A stretch of DNA of 58,380 bases from a virus. The stretch spans positions 1 through 58,380 of IMG/VR virus record IMGVR_UViG_3300022920_000255; one strand, 5' to 3'. Within the stretch, counting starts at the first letter, position 1. The number at the start of each line of letters is the position of its first letter. Of this stretch, positions 1 through 8,190 are shown piece by piece. Below the pieces are notes generated by a model that was not told the origin of the DNA, did no database searches, and worked only from the letters and a program-made list of their open reading frames with translations. The translations under genes were made by a program, and so were the position numbers.

Positions 1-2
1 AA

Positions 3-50
3 GAAGCAAACGCTGAACGTCAGTTGTCATTCGACATAGGAGAAGTTTAA
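3..50 (+). CDS. C-terminal fragment of an upstream gene
   Basis: An open frame enters from the left edge and stops at TAA 48-50, giving 15 residues ending in LSFDIGEV. It stops just before a promoter, as the end of an upstream gene would. It is too short to identify, and it could be chance. Confidence 0.35.
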   Translation, partial: EANAERQLSFDIGEV

Positions 51-61
51 TAATAAAAAGG

Positions 62-90
62 TTGACATTCTTTGCGAATCACTATATAAA
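62..90 (+). promoter_or_regulatory. Sigma70-type (early) promoter
   Basis: TTGACA at 62-67 and TATAAA at 85-90 with a 17-base spacer. The predicted transcript start (about 97) lies downstream of the ATG at 93, so the next gene must start at the later ATG at 129. Confidence 0.7.
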
Positions 91-128
91 GAATGTATAA
101 GTTAGATGAAAAGAAAGAGGTGTCGAAT

Positions 129-704
129 ATGACAAATAAAGTTATTCTTACAGATTGTGATGGTGTGCTACTTGATTGGGTTACACAGTTTCATGATTGG
201 ATGACAAGTAAAGGTTATGTACAAGAAGTGAGTGATATTTACGATATCAGCACAATGTACGGTATTGAAAAGCAACAAGGACGTGCGCTAGTTCGGGAGT
301 TTAACGAAAGTGCGTGGATGGGTTTTCTCCCAGCATTTCGGGATGCTCGGAGTGGAGTTGCGAAACTTGTTGAAGCTGGATATCAGTTTGTTGTTATCAC
401 TTCATTGTCTCTTGATGAAAAAGCTCGTTTGCTTCGGATCAGTAACTTGAAGAATATCTTTGGTAAAGATGTTTTCACTGATGTTATTTGTCTTGACACT
501 GGTGCTGATAAAGATGATGAACTTGTTAAGTATCAAGATAGTGAACTGTACTGGATCGAAGATAAAACTGAGAATGCTGAATGTGGATTGAAGTATGGCT
601 TGAAGCCGATTATTATCACACATGAACATAATAAAGATTGTAATAATCCAGACATTGCTCGGTGTGATGATTGGGTAGAGATTGCTGATTTAATTCTGGG
701 TTAG
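129..704 (+). CDS. HAD-family 5'(3')-nucleotidase-like phosphatase
   Basis: Predicted HAD-superfamily phosphatase of 191 residues, most like phage and bacterial 5'(3')-deoxyribonucleotidases that dephosphorylate nucleoside monophosphates. Motif I is DCDGVLLDW (nucleophile D9, acid/base D11), a motif II-like VITS lies near residue 90, and an acidic WIEDKTENAE stretch near residue 141 fits motif IV. The ATG at 129 is chosen because GAGG lies 8 bases upstream and the promoter start falls after the ATG at 93. The gene is a single-gene unit closed by the terminator at 737. The fold is fairly certain; the substrate is inferred from the family. Confidence 0.7.
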   Translation: MTNKVILTDCDGVLLDWVTQFHDWMTSKGYVQEVSDIYDISTMYGIEKQQGRALVREFNESAWMGFLPAFRDARSGVAKLVEAGYQFVVITSLSLDEKARLLRISNLKNIFGKDVFTDVICLDTGADKDDELVKYQDSELYWIEDKTENAECGLKYGLKPIIITHEHNKDCNNPDIARCDDWVEIADLILG

Positions 705-736
705 GGGTTTCTTTCTTTCTGACTAACCCAAATGTA

Positions 737-764
737 AAGGGGAGCTTAATGCTCCCCTTTTTTT
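737..764 (+). terminator. Rho-independent terminator
   Basis: Stem GGGGAGC/GCTCCCC flanked by AA/TT with loop TTAAT, followed by a run of Ts. The same hairpin design recurs at 2023 and 3843. Confidence 0.85.
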
Positions 765-771
765 ATAAATA
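764..771 (+). promoter_or_regulatory. T4-type late promoter TATAAATA
   Basis: Exact T4 late consensus octamer 39 bases before the ATG of the glycine-rich virion-type gene. It overlaps the T tract of the preceding terminator. Confidence 0.7.
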
Positions 772-809
772 TATTAAATATATTTAATCATACTTTTGGG
801 AGAGATTTA

Positions 810-1997
810 ATGAGTAAATTTAGAGGAATTAATTGGAACAACGCTAGTTTCGGTGCTAAACTCATAATCAGACGTTCTATTGATATAGCTGAATTAGGAG
901 ACTTAGGTTCAATTGCCCAAGATACTTCTGATTTACCAACACGTGGTGCGGCGCATAGAGCAGATCACGGTGGCTCAACATCAGCAACACGTAGTCACAC
1001 AGATTTTCGTAGTATCGCAGGTCAACATAGTAATGTAGTTGATACACAAGATATGGGTCTTATTTCAGAAACTACTTCAACTCATAGAATTTGGAGTTCT
1101 ACGGGTGCGATTACAGATGTTGTAACTTCTGCACCAATGACACTTGATAATCCACCAACACTTCAAGCGCATACATTCACAAGTCCAGCATCTACCAACA
1201 CGTTTACTGTTCCTGCAGGTGTTACATCAATAACGGCAGTTGCTATTGGCGCAGGCGGCGGGGGCGACTACTTCCAAGGTGCACAAACTGTTTATATGGC
1301 TACTAGTGGATGGGGCGGGGACCTATCATACGCAAATAATATTCCAGTGACACCAGGCGAAACACTAACAGTTCATGTAGGAAATACAGCTCCGGGTGAA
1401 GGTAGTTGGTTCTATGCCGGCTTCCAGAATTACAGCCCGACAGTTGGATGGGCAGGTGAAAGTAGTTGGATTAAACGTTCAGATGGTACTGTAATATTAC
1501 GTGCTAAAGGCGGTAATGGCGGCGGAACAGTTTCGCATTCTTACAACAATGATAGTAATATCGGCGATGTATCATATTCTGGTGGTAGCGGTACTACTAG
1601 CGGCACCGGCGGTGGTGGTGGTGGTGCGGCTGGTTACGCAGGTGACGGTGGGGATGGTAATCCAGCATCAAGCACAGCAAGACTACCATCTGCTAACTCA
1701 GGCGCAGGCGCAGGCGGAATGGCAAATCAAGGCGGTGGTGGTGTCGGACTTTACGGTCTAAGTAACACTGCAACATCGTCGGGTGACGGCGGCTCAGGCG
1801 GCGGCAACGCAGGCTCAGGCGGCGTCAACGCAGTTGGCGCAGATGGTGGCTTATATGGCGGTGGTGCTGGCGGCGGTACTACTTTCTACAACAAAGGGGA
1901 TAGTGGCCAGGGTGCAGTTCGTATTCTATGGAATGGAAACGCATCATTTCCTTCAACCAATGTTGGTTTAAGCGATGATGAACAATACAGCGCCTAA
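810..1997 (+). CDS. Virion adhesin-like protein: shared N-terminal module plus glycine-rich tip
   Basis: A 395-residue likely structural protein. Residues 1-110 form a module also found at 2097 and 49438 (shared features: FRGxxWNN, RRSID, ELGDxGxI, SDLPTxGAxHR, SATR, QDMG, HRIWSSTGAITD). A beta domain (about 125-200, with FTVPAGVTS and VTPGETLTVHVG) follows, then a glycine-rich stretch to about residue 380, as in glycine-rich adhesin tips of phage fibres. It has its own late promoter and terminator. Host-surface binding is inferred from the glycine-rich domain; the N-terminal module may anchor it to the particle. Confidence 0.6.
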   Translation: MSKFRGINWNNASFGAKLIIRRSIDIAELGDLGSIAQDTSDLPTRGAAHRADHGGSTSATRSHTDFRSIAGQHSNVVDTQDMGLISETTSTHRIWSSTGAITDVVTSAPMTLDNPPTLQAHTFTSPASTNTFTVPAGVTSITAVAIGAGGGGDYFQGAQTVYMATSGWGGDLSYANNIPVTPGETLTVHVGNTAPGEGSWFYAGFQNYSPTVGWAGESSWIKRSDGTVILRAKGGNGGGTVSHSYNNDSNIGDVSYSGGSGTTSGTGGGGGGAAGYAGDGGDGNPASSTARLPSANSGAGAGGMANQGGGGVGLYGLSNTATSSGDGGSGGGNAGSGGVNAVGADGGLYGGGAGGGTTFYNKGDSGQGAVRILWNGNASFPSTNVGLSDDEQYSA

Positions 1998-2022
1998 TAG
2001 AATAAAATTATTTGATGATTAT

Positions 2023-2047
2023 AAGGGGAGCTTAATGCTCCCTTTTC
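2023..2047 (+). terminator. Rho-independent terminator
   Basis: GGGAGC/GCTCCC stem (2026-2031, 2037-2042) with loop TTAAT, followed by TTTTCTT. It closes the glycine-rich gene. Confidence 0.75.
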
Positions 2048-2055
2048 TTATTTAT

Positions 2056-2063
2056 GATAAATA
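2056..2063 (+). promoter_or_regulatory. Late-type promoter GATAAATA
   Basis: GATAAATA octamer 34 bases before the ATG at 2097. It is the recurrent G-variant of the T4 late consensus in this genome. Confidence 0.6.
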
Positions 2064-2096
2064 CTATATATTGTTATGTTATTAAGGAGACTCACA

Positions 2097-3800
2097 ATGG
2101 CAAATAAATTCAGAGGTACTACTTGGAATAATGCAAGATTTGGACCTAAGATACAAATAAGACGTTCAATCGACTTAGCAGAACTAGGCGATTTCGGTGA
2201 AATAACCGAAACACCATCCGATTTACCAACAGCGGGCGCAACGCATAGATCCGGTACTAAAGGTTCAAGATCAGCAACACGTGGTTATACCGATCTACAA
2301 GGACTGTTTGATACGGTAGTTGATAATCAAGACATGGGTCTTGTAGTAGATGCAGCCACTGCACATCGTATTTGGAGTTCAACAGGTGCAATTACAGATA
2401 TAGTAACAGAAGCACCAACTGGTATTCTTGCTCCGTCGAATACAGGCGATACAGGATCAGGCGATACAGGATCAGGCGATACAGGATCAGGCGATACAGG
2501 AACAGGCGGTTTTGGAGCAGGTGATAGCAATGGCGACGGTTTAAGTGATTGGTCAGCATCTACACTAGCATATACATTAGACAATCCAAATCCTTATGGT
2601 ACAAGTACTAATGATAAGTTTGGCTATTCAGTTGCAGTCGATGGAGACTATGCTATTGTTTCTGCTATTTATGAAGATGATGCTGGTGGTACTAATTCTG
2701 GTAAAGCGTACATATTTGCTGTGGATGGTACGCTAGTTCATACATTAGATAACCCTAATGATTTTAGTTCAAGTGCCAATGATCAATTTGGTGACTCAGT
2801 TGCTATATCAGGTAACTACGCTATTGTAAGTGCATCCTATGAAGACGATGTAAGTGGTTCTACTTCAGGTAAAGCATACATATTTGATGTAACAACTGGT
2901 GCTCTAGTTCATACACTAGACAACCCGAATGCTTATGGCACAAGTGGTAATGATTACTTTGGTCGCTCAGTCTCAATATCAGGTAACTACGCTATTGTAG
3001 GTGCTTATGCTGAAGACGATGCAGACGGCAGTAATTCTGGTAAGGCGTATATCTTTGATGTTGCAACGGGTGCTCTAGTTCATACACTAGACAACCCGAA
3101 TGCTTATGGTACAAGTGCTAGTGATTTCTTTGGCGGTGCGGTAGCAATATCAGGTAACTACGCTATTGTAGGTGCTGAAATGGAAGATGATGCTGTTGCT
3201 TTTGAAAATGATGATGGTGATGAAGAATTTATTGTCGGCCTTGGTAGTGGTAAAGCATACATCTTTGATGTAACAACTGGTGCCCTAGTTCATACACTAG
3301 ACAACCCTAATGCTCATAGTAACAGTGACGATGATAACTTTGGTAATTCAGTAGCAATATCAGGCGACTATGCTATTGTAGGTTCTAACGAAAGCGATAA
3401 TGGCGGTGACTATTCAGGCAAAGCATACATCTACGATGTATCAACTGGTGCGCTAGTTCATACATTAGACAACCCAAATCCTGCTGGCTCAAGTCTTGGT
3501 GATGAATTTGGTCGATCAGTAGCAATATCAGGCGACTATGCAATTGTCTCTGCGACAGGAGAAGATGAGTCGCCGAAAACGCCGACTAATTACAATTCAG
3601 GAAAAGTATATATTTACAATGTCACTTCAGGTGCCTTAGTTGAAACATTAGATAATCCAAATGCATATGACACCGAAGTAAATGATAGGTTTGGTCGATC
3701 AGTAGCAATGTCAGACGGCCGTGTTATTGTTAGTGCATATGATGAAGATGATGCTGGTGGTACTAGTTCAGGTAAAGCATATATCTTTACAGCTGGCTGA
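2097..3800 (+). CDS. Virion protein: shared N-terminal module plus seven-bladed FG-GAP-type propeller
   Basis: A 567-residue paralogue of the gene at 810 over its first 110 residues. A linker of GSGDT repeats and a calcium-loop-like DSNGDGLSDW follow, then seven blades of about 50 residues built on FGxSVAxSGxYAIV, EDD, SGKAYIFDV and TGALVHTLDNPN, like the FG-GAP_2/integrin-alpha propeller family. Seven FG repeats are visible, which fits a closed seven-bladed propeller. The start at 2097 has AAGGAGA 7 bases upstream. It is probably a surface-exposed binding or decoration protein; the ligand is unknown. Confidence 0.65.
   Translation: MANKFRGTTWNNARFGPKIQIRRSIDLAELGDFGEITETPSDLPTAGATHRSGTKGSRSATRGYTDLQGLFDTVVDNQDMGLVVDAATAHRIWSSTGAITDIVTEAPTGILAPSNTGDTGSGDTGSGDTGSGDTGTGGFGAGDSNGDGLSDWSASTLAYTLDNPNPYGTSTNDKFGYSVAVDGDYAIVSAIYEDDAGGTNSGKAYIFAVDGTLVHTLDNPNDFSSSANDQFGDSVAISGNYAIVSASYEDDVSGSTSGKAYIFDVTTGALVHTLDNPNAYGTSGNDYFGRSVSISGNYAIVGAYAEDDADGSNSGKAYIFDVATGALVHTLDNPNAYGTSASDFFGGAVAISGNYAIVGAEMEDDAVAFENDDGDEEFIVGLGSGKAYIFDVTTGALVHTLDNPNAHSNSDDDNFGNSVAISGDYAIVGSNESDNGGDYSGKAYIYDVSTGALVHTLDNPNPAGSSLGDEFGRSVAISGDYAIVSATGEDESPKTPTNYNSGKVYIYNVTSGALVETLDNPNAYDTEVNDRFGRSVAMSDGRVIVSAYDEDDAGGTSSGKAYIFTAG
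2445..2504 (+). repeat. 15-bp tandem repeat (4 copies)
   Basis: Unit GGCGATACAGGATCA is repeated four times with one change in the last copy. It encodes the GSGDT linker between the N-terminal module and the propeller, so the linker length could vary by slippage in steps of 5 residues. Confidence 0.9.
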
Positions 3801-3842
3801 GATTTTACGCATAATACTACAACAGTACAAAAATAAAAATAA

Positions 3843-3868
3843 AAAGGGGAGCGCAATGCTCCCCTTTA
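3843..3868. terminator. Bidirectional terminator between convergent genes
   Basis: AAAGGGGAGC/GCTCCCCTTT stem with loop GCAAT. It has A-rich sequence on one side and Ts on the other, so it can serve both the propeller gene and the convergent phoH gene. Confidence 0.75.
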
Positions 3869-3892
3869 ATGTAACTAATAGTTAGTTTGTTA

Positions 3893-4642
3893 CTATTCAT
3901 CTTCTCCGTAAATTTTTAGAACTTCTACGACAGCAGGATGACGCTCTACATCCATCATATCAAATCTACTGATTGCGATGTGGTTCATGTTTGCTTGTTC
4001 GTATGCTCTTGTTAGATGCATGAAGTCAGATAGACCATTTTCGGAAAACCCTCTATCATGCTGTTTTAAATCACCGGTAACAATCATTTTAGTATTATTA
4101 CCGATACGAGTGAGTAACATTTTCATTTGCGACTTAGTAGCGTTCTGCATTTCATCTGCAATGATCCAAGCGTCTTCAAACGTTCGACCACGCATGTATG
4201 CAAGTGGTGCAATTTCTATAATGTTCTCTGCTAACATTCCTTCAATGTCTGCAACAGAAAAATGCTTCTCAAAAATATCAAATATTGGTCTTGTCCATGG
4301 CGCCATTTTTTCATTTAAGTCGCCTGGTAAGAAACCATGTTGCTCGTCTACTGATACTGCAGGACGAGTGATTACAATCTTTTTCACCTCTCTTTCCATG
4401 AATGCTTTAACCCCCATCAATGTGCATAGAAGTGTTTTACCAGTACCAGCAGGACCGATTGCGAAACAGATATTATTCGACGGATCAGCAAGTTGATACA
4501 AGTAATCTTCTTGTGCTACATTTCTAGGTAAGATTGTTGGGATAGTTTTTTGTCTAAGTGGGACAATGCCTCGATTAGAACTCTGGTGAGCATCGCGGCT
4601 GTGTTTGCTATTTTGTTTTTCAACACGTTTTTTTCGTGCCAT
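3893..4642 (-). CDS. phoH: PhoH-like ATPase
   Basis: A 249-residue PhoH-family P-loop ATPase. The Walker A is GPAGTGKT, the PhoH signature ITRPAVSVDEQHGFLPGDLNEK follows in two parts, Walker B-like IIADEMQNA, and the sensor region is VTGDLKQHD. A basic N-terminus precedes the ATPase domain. The start has a strong GGAGG in TTGGAGGCG. PhoH genes are common in marine phages; the role is unsettled (RNA-linked ATPase, phosphate starvation). It is the only complete minus-strand gene in the window. Confidence 0.9.
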   Translation of the reverse strand: MARKKRVEKQNSKHSRDAHQSSNRGIVPLRQKTIPTILPRNVAQEDYLYQLADPSNNICFAIGPAGTGKTLLCTLMGVKAFMEREVKKIVITRPAVSVDEQHGFLPGDLNEKMAPWTRPIFDIFEKHFSVADIEGMLAENIIEIAPLAYMRGRTFEDAWIIADEMQNATKSQMKMLLTRIGNNTKMIVTGDLKQHDRGFSENGLSDFMHLTRAYEQANMNHIAISRFDMMDVERHPAVVEVLKIYGEDE

Positions 4643-4702
4643 AATTTACGCCTCCAATAGAGGGACTAATATTTAGAGAACAACTTCTCCTGCCCTCACT
4701 AT

Positions 4703-4710
4703 TACTTATC
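4703..4710 (-). promoter_or_regulatory. Possible late-like promoter for phoH (GATAAGTA)
   Basis: On the minus strand this reads GATAAGTA, one base from the GATAAATA octamer, about 60 bases before the phoH start. It is a weak call. Confidence 0.3.
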
Positions 4711-4746
4711 ACCTGAGGATTGGAATATGACAACGTATATAAACTA

Positions 4747-4775
4747 TTGACAAAAAAAGTTTTATGTTGTATACT
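4747..4775 (+). promoter_or_regulatory. Sigma70-type promoter for the KDO operon
   Basis: TTGACA 4747-4752 and TATACT 4770-4775 with a 17-base spacer, 23 bases before the kdsA ATG. Confidence 0.75.
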
Positions 4776-4797
4776 TGTATTATTAGGGAGAATACAG

Positions 4798-5568
4798 ATG
4801 CGGCTAATTGCAGGACCTTGTCAACATGAAACTCTAACACGTAGTGCAGAAATTGCTAAAGAATGTAAACGTGTATGCGACAAGTATGGTATTGATTATT
4901 ATTTTAAAGCAAGTTACGATAAAGCTAATCGTACAAGTGATAAAGGTGTACGTGGTATGGGAATGGAAGCCACACTCACTGACTTCTTAGCACTTAAAGT
5001 ATTGCTCAATGTAAAAACATTAACAGACGTACATGATTACGTTCAAGTAAAAAGAATAGAACATGAGTTTAAAGATGCGGTTGATGTATATCAGATACCA
5101 GCATTTTTATGTAGACAAACAGATTTGATTAAAGCTGCGTGTGCTACAGATAAAATTGTTAATATTAAAAAAGGTCAGTTTATGGCACCTTGGGATATGA
5201 AGGGTGTATTAAGTAAATGCGCAGATGCAAAAGAAGTTTGGATAACAGAAAGAGGGACAAGTTTTGGATATAATACTTTGGTTAATGATTTTACTGGCAT
5301 CAACTACATGCTTGACAATTTTAGCAATATTGTGTTCGATGCCACTCACTCAGTCCAGTTACCAGGAGGACAAGGTTCTAGTAGTGGGGGTAATCGCAAT
5401 TACGTTGCAGGTCTTACTAGGGCTGCTTCTGCTATGGGTGTCAGTAATTTCTTTTTAGAAGTACATCCAGATCCAAACAGTTCTCCATCGGATGGACAAA
5501 ATATGTTACGCTTAGATGATTTTGAAAGGACAGTAGATGAAATCCACCGCTATTCTTATACCCGCTAG
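4798..5568 (+). CDS. kdsA: KDO-8-phosphate synthase (KdsA)
   Basis: A 256-residue 3-deoxy-D-manno-octulosonate 8-phosphate synthase, condensing phosphoenolpyruvate with arabinose 5-phosphate. Family motifs: LIAGPC at the N-terminus, FKASYDKANRTS, PAFLCRQTDL, a GTSFGY loop, VFDATHSVQLPGGQ and EVHPDPNSSPSDG. A Cys in GPC, where E. coli KdsA has Asn, is the mark of the metal-dependent class. The start at 4798 has AGGGAGAA upstream and fits the promoter. It overlaps kdsB by 32 bases. It would supply KDO for a surface sugar. Confidence 0.88.
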   Translation: MRLIAGPCQHETLTRSAEIAKECKRVCDKYGIDYYFKASYDKANRTSDKGVRGMGMEATLTDFLALKVLLNVKTLTDVHDYVQVKRIEHEFKDAVDVYQIPAFLCRQTDLIKAACATDKIVNIKKGQFMAPWDMKGVLSKCADAKEVWITERGTSFGYNTLVNDFTGINYMLDNFSNIVFDATHSVQLPGGQGSSSGGNRNYVAGLTRAASAMGVSNFFLEVHPDPNSSPSDGQNMLRLDDFERTVDEIHRYSYTR

Positions 5569-6220
5569 ATACGAAAGTGAACGCTTTCCAGGAAAGCCAC
5601 TTTGTGATTTAGGCGGTAAGCCAATGATTCAAGTAGTTCATGATCGTTGTAAGGAATCCATTTATGATGTATATGTATTAACTGATGATTCAGAGATCGC
5701 TGGTTGTGTTAAGTCTTTTGGCGGCAATGTTTTAGTAGATACCAATGTATATGCCAATGGCACCGAAAGATGTGCTGGCGCAATCAAATCTAGTATCTTT
5801 GATAATTATGACAGATTTGTTAATGTACAAGGTGATATGCCTGATGTGACATTAGAGATGATTCAAAAGACTATATGGTCTTTGAACCGCTATTCGGTAT
5901 CTACTATGGCTACTGCGATGCCAGAAAGAGAACAGAATGATCCTAATATAGTTAAGTTAGTGAGAGCAGCAGATAAGTGCTTATGGTTCGGTAGAGGTAT
6001 GGTTGGATATGGTGATTGGCATTTAGGTATTTACGGATATAGACGTAATGCACTAGAAATGTATCCTAGCTTGTTTAGTCCACGTGAAGAACGATTGGAA
6101 GGATTAGAGCAACTACGTTGGTTAAAAGGTGGCTGGGATATAGGTGTTTTCCCTTGCGAGTTTAATGGTACCGAAATCAATACACCAGAAGATGCGGAGA
6201 GATGGAATGATAGCAGGTAA
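5537..6220 (+). CDS. kdsB: CMP-KDO synthetase (KdsB)
   Basis: A 227-residue 3-deoxy-manno-octulosonate cytidylyltransferase that activates KDO with CTP. Family features are the N-terminal IPARYESERFPGKPL signature, VLTDD, NGTERCA and VNVQGDMPD (family: NvQGDEP). It is a little shorter than E. coli KdsB (248). GAAAGGA precedes the start, which lies inside the end of kdsA, so the two are translationally coupled. The Asp in place of the usual Glu in QGDEP is a small oddity. Confidence 0.87.
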   Translation: MKSTAILIPARYESERFPGKPLCDLGGKPMIQVVHDRCKESIYDVYVLTDDSEIAGCVKSFGGNVLVDTNVYANGTERCAGAIKSSIFDNYDRFVNVQGDMPDVTLEMIQKTIWSLNRYSVSTMATAMPEREQNDPNIVKLVRAADKCLWFGRGMVGYGDWHLGIYGYRRNALEMYPSLFSPREERLEGLEQLRWLKGGWDIGVFPCEFNGTEINTPEDAERWNDSR

Positions 6221-6548
6221 AGTGTGGGGCAACACTGAAATGATAGAGTCAAATGGAGCGTTAGAGTTTCATCGTATCGAAATGAATAAAGGCGGTGTAT
6301 GTTCTAAGCATATGCATGAGTTTAAATGGAATGGCTTTTATGTTGAGTCAGGTACAATGCTGGTACGAGTATGGCAAAAGGACTATGATCTAGTAGACAC
6401 TACTGTATTGAATGCAGGAGACTACACTAAAGTAAAACCTGGACTGTATCATCAGTTTGAATGTTTAGTAGATGGGGTTGCATACGAATTATACTGGGCA
6501 GAGTTTAATCATAATGATATCGTGCGTGAAACAGTCGGACACACATAA
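6207..6548 (+). CDS. Cupin-fold protein
   Basis: A 113-residue single-domain cupin. The metal-binding pattern is visible as GGVCSKHMHEFKWNGFYVESG and later KPGLYHQFECLVDG, with conserved His and Glu residues. The ATG at 6207 has GGAGA just upstream and overlaps the end of kdsB by 14 bases, so it belongs to the KDO operon. Sugar isomerase or epimerase activity is one option; the sequence does not decide the substrate. Confidence 0.65.
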   Translation: MIAGKVWGNTEMIESNGALEFHRIEMNKGGVCSKHMHEFKWNGFYVESGTMLVRVWQKDYDLVDTTVLNAGDYTKVKPGLYHQFECLVDGVAYELYWAEFNHNDIVRETVGHT

Positions 6549-6559
6549 CAAACTATTTT

Positions 6560-6567
6560 GATAAATA
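6560..6567 (+). promoter_or_regulatory. Late-type promoter GATAAATA
   Basis: Octamer 26 bases before the ATG at 6593. It opens the operon that runs to about 11825. Confidence 0.6.
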
Positions 6568-6592
6568 CATTTAATAAATTGGAGTTATTATA

Positions 6593-7108
6593 ATGTCTGA
6601 CATGAACCACGCTGATATCGTAGATAATCTACGTGATATTGATAAAAATGGTACATTACTTGATATCTTGCTAGAATTCGAAAGTGTTCTAGACAAGCAA
6701 GGCCTGTATGCATATAAGAACTGGAAACTAGGCGAAATCGCTGAAGGTCCAAATCTATCACGTTATTGGCTACACACAAAACTTATGTATCCATATAAAA
6801 AGATGCCCGATCCAAAAGGCGCAATGCGTTTAGATGCTATTGGTTGCGAAATCAAATTTAACCGTGCTACATTAAAAACACCAATTACACCAAAGTCACC
6901 ATCTGACCTAGATAGTCAAGGCAAACCAAAGATGAAATCACACGATGTATGGTTAATCGATGTTTGGATGCCTCGTAAGTTTGTAGATGAATTTTCAGAC
7001 GATAAAATTAAAATTGGCGATGATGAAGTTGACATGGAAGACTTAAACTCAGCATATGATTCAGGTTTAGACGATGAATCAAATGTTAATCAGCAGCAGG
7101 AGATGTAA
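6593..7108 (+). CDS. Conserved hypothetical protein, first gene of the lysis/ClpA operon
   Basis: A 171-residue soluble protein I do not recognise by function. The central part (YWLHTKLMYPYKKMPDP, MRLDAIGCEIKFNRATLK) looks well ordered and the C-terminus is very acidic and Gln/Asp-rich. GGAG precedes the start and the gene follows a late-type promoter, so a virion or late role is likely. No catalytic motif is visible. Confidence 0.6.
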   Translation: MSDMNHADIVDNLRDIDKNGTLLDILLEFESVLDKQGLYAYKNWKLGEIAEGPNLSRYWLHTKLMYPYKKMPDPKGAMRLDAIGCEIKFNRATLKTPITPKSPSDLDSQGKPKMKSHDVWLIDVWMPRKFVDEFSDDKIKIGDDEVDMEDLNSAYDSGLDDESNVNQQQEM

Positions 7109-7109
7109 T

Positions 7110-7520
7110 ATGAAATTCTCACAAATCATCGAAGGCGTTGAACACGGCGACCTACAATCATTGATATCATCAAACGTAAGCGTTGCAGAATTTGAACCAA
7201 AGACTGGCACAGAAAATGATGTAGTAGTAATTGGGTTCTTTTGTAAAGATGAAGCTCCTGCACAAGACTTAGCATCTTTTATAGAAAAAAGTGTTGTAGA
7301 TATTCTTGATACAGAAGTATCTCCTAACCCAGATGATAACGGTTTTTATATGGTATTTGTTGAAATCGAAAATGAAGAACTAATGAAGAAAACGTTTGAA
7401 CTATTAGAAGATGTGTCACGACTAGCAGAAATTGAAGAATGGTCTATTGATTTCTATGAAGGTTCAGAATTAAACATAGAGACAAAACAGATTGCACAAT
7501 GGCTAAAGAAACAGCGTTAG
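7110..7520 (+). CDS. Acidic hypothetical protein with capsid-targeting-like N-terminus
   Basis: A 136-residue acidic protein of unknown function. It begins MKFSQIIEG, which matches the N-terminal pattern (MKxxxLIE) shared by the putative internal-capsid proteins at 32611-40414. The start at 7110 has AGGAG upstream and lies one base after the previous stop. Its 3' end overlaps the IF-1 gene by 22 bases. Packaging in the head is an inference from the N-terminal peptide only. Confidence 0.55.
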   Translation: MKFSQIIEGVEHGDLQSLISSNVSVAEFEPKTGTENDVVVIGFFCKDEAPAQDLASFIEKSVVDILDTEVSPNPDDNGFYMVFVEIENEELMKKTFELLEDVSRLAEIEEWSIDFYEGSELNIETKQIAQWLKKQR

Positions 7521-7717
7521 AATTCGAAGGTAAAGTGGTAGAAGTCCTACCAGGAAGCCGTTTCAAAATTGAACTAGAAAATGGACATCAGATTATGGGG
7601 ACATTATCTGGTAAAATGCGCAAGAATAATATTAAAGTTATTCTATACGATAAAGTTAAAGTTGAAATGACTCCATATGATTTAACAGTAGGACGTATCA
7701 CTTTTAGGTACAAATAA
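7499..7717 (+). CDS. infA: Translation initiation factor IF-1
   Basis: A 72-residue single OB-fold protein matching bacterial IF-1 over its full length: MAKE start, [46 protein letters not shown]. The E. coli protein has 72 residues and almost the same block order. IF-1 binds the 30S A site during initiation. The gene overlaps its neighbours on both sides and has only a weak ribosome site, so its translation is probably coupled. A phage copy could bias initiation toward phage messages or replace a degraded host factor; this is inference. Confidence 0.9.
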   Translation: MAKETALEFEGKVVEVLPGSRFKIELENGHQIMGTLSGKMRKNNIKVILYDKVKVEMTPYDLTVGRITFRYK

Positions 7718-8190
7718 TGTTTATATTATCTAATATCAAAAAATATATTATACTAGCAGGTATACTAGGTGCAGTTGCATTTGGTGCTTGGAAATATTAT
7801 ACCTATACACAAAATCAAATTAGAATTTTTGCAGAGAATGCCGCTGTTGCAAAACAAGCACAAGCACAGACTCAAGCGGCATTGGCACAGACTCAACAAG
7901 ACTTAGCACAAGTAAGAGAACAGTTTAATGTTGTCAACGATAAGTTTAATGCGGCAGAGCAAAGAGTTGATAACTTAGAACGCAAATTATCTGAAAGTGA
8001 TATAAACTATCTCGCATCACGAAGACCTGGATTAGTAGAAAAAGTTATTGACAAAGCTACTGTAAATGTGTTAAGATGTTTAGAGATAGCAAGTGGGAGT
8101 CCACTTACAGAGGAAGAAATAAATGCCACACTACCTTCAAAAATCAACAGCGAATGTCCTGACATTGCTAACCCTAACTATAGGCCTTAG
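7717..8190 (+). CDS. Inner-membrane spanin subunit (i-spanin, Rz-like)
   Basis: A 157-residue protein with one N-terminal membrane segment (about residues 10-26) and a long Ala/Gln-rich coiled coil (about 38-95), followed by VLRCLEIASGSPLTEEEINA, a C-terminal pattern typical of phage Rz-type spanins. Spanins fuse inner and outer membranes in the last step of lysis of Gram-negative hosts. The lipoprotein partner starts inside this gene in another frame, as in Rz/Rz1. The start overlaps the IF-1 stop (TAATG). Confidence 0.75.
   Translation: MFILSNIKKYIILAGILGAVAFGAWKYYTYTQNQIRIFAENAAVAKQAQAQTQAALAQTQQDLAQVREQFNVVNDKFNAAEQRVDNLERKLSESDINYLASRRPGLVEKVIDKATVNVLRCLEIASGSPLTEEEINATLPSKINSECPDIANPNYRP

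Noticed and set aside
3978-4496. Plus-strand open frame of 172 codons opposite phoH
   Set aside because: Antisense shadow of a clear PhoH gene.
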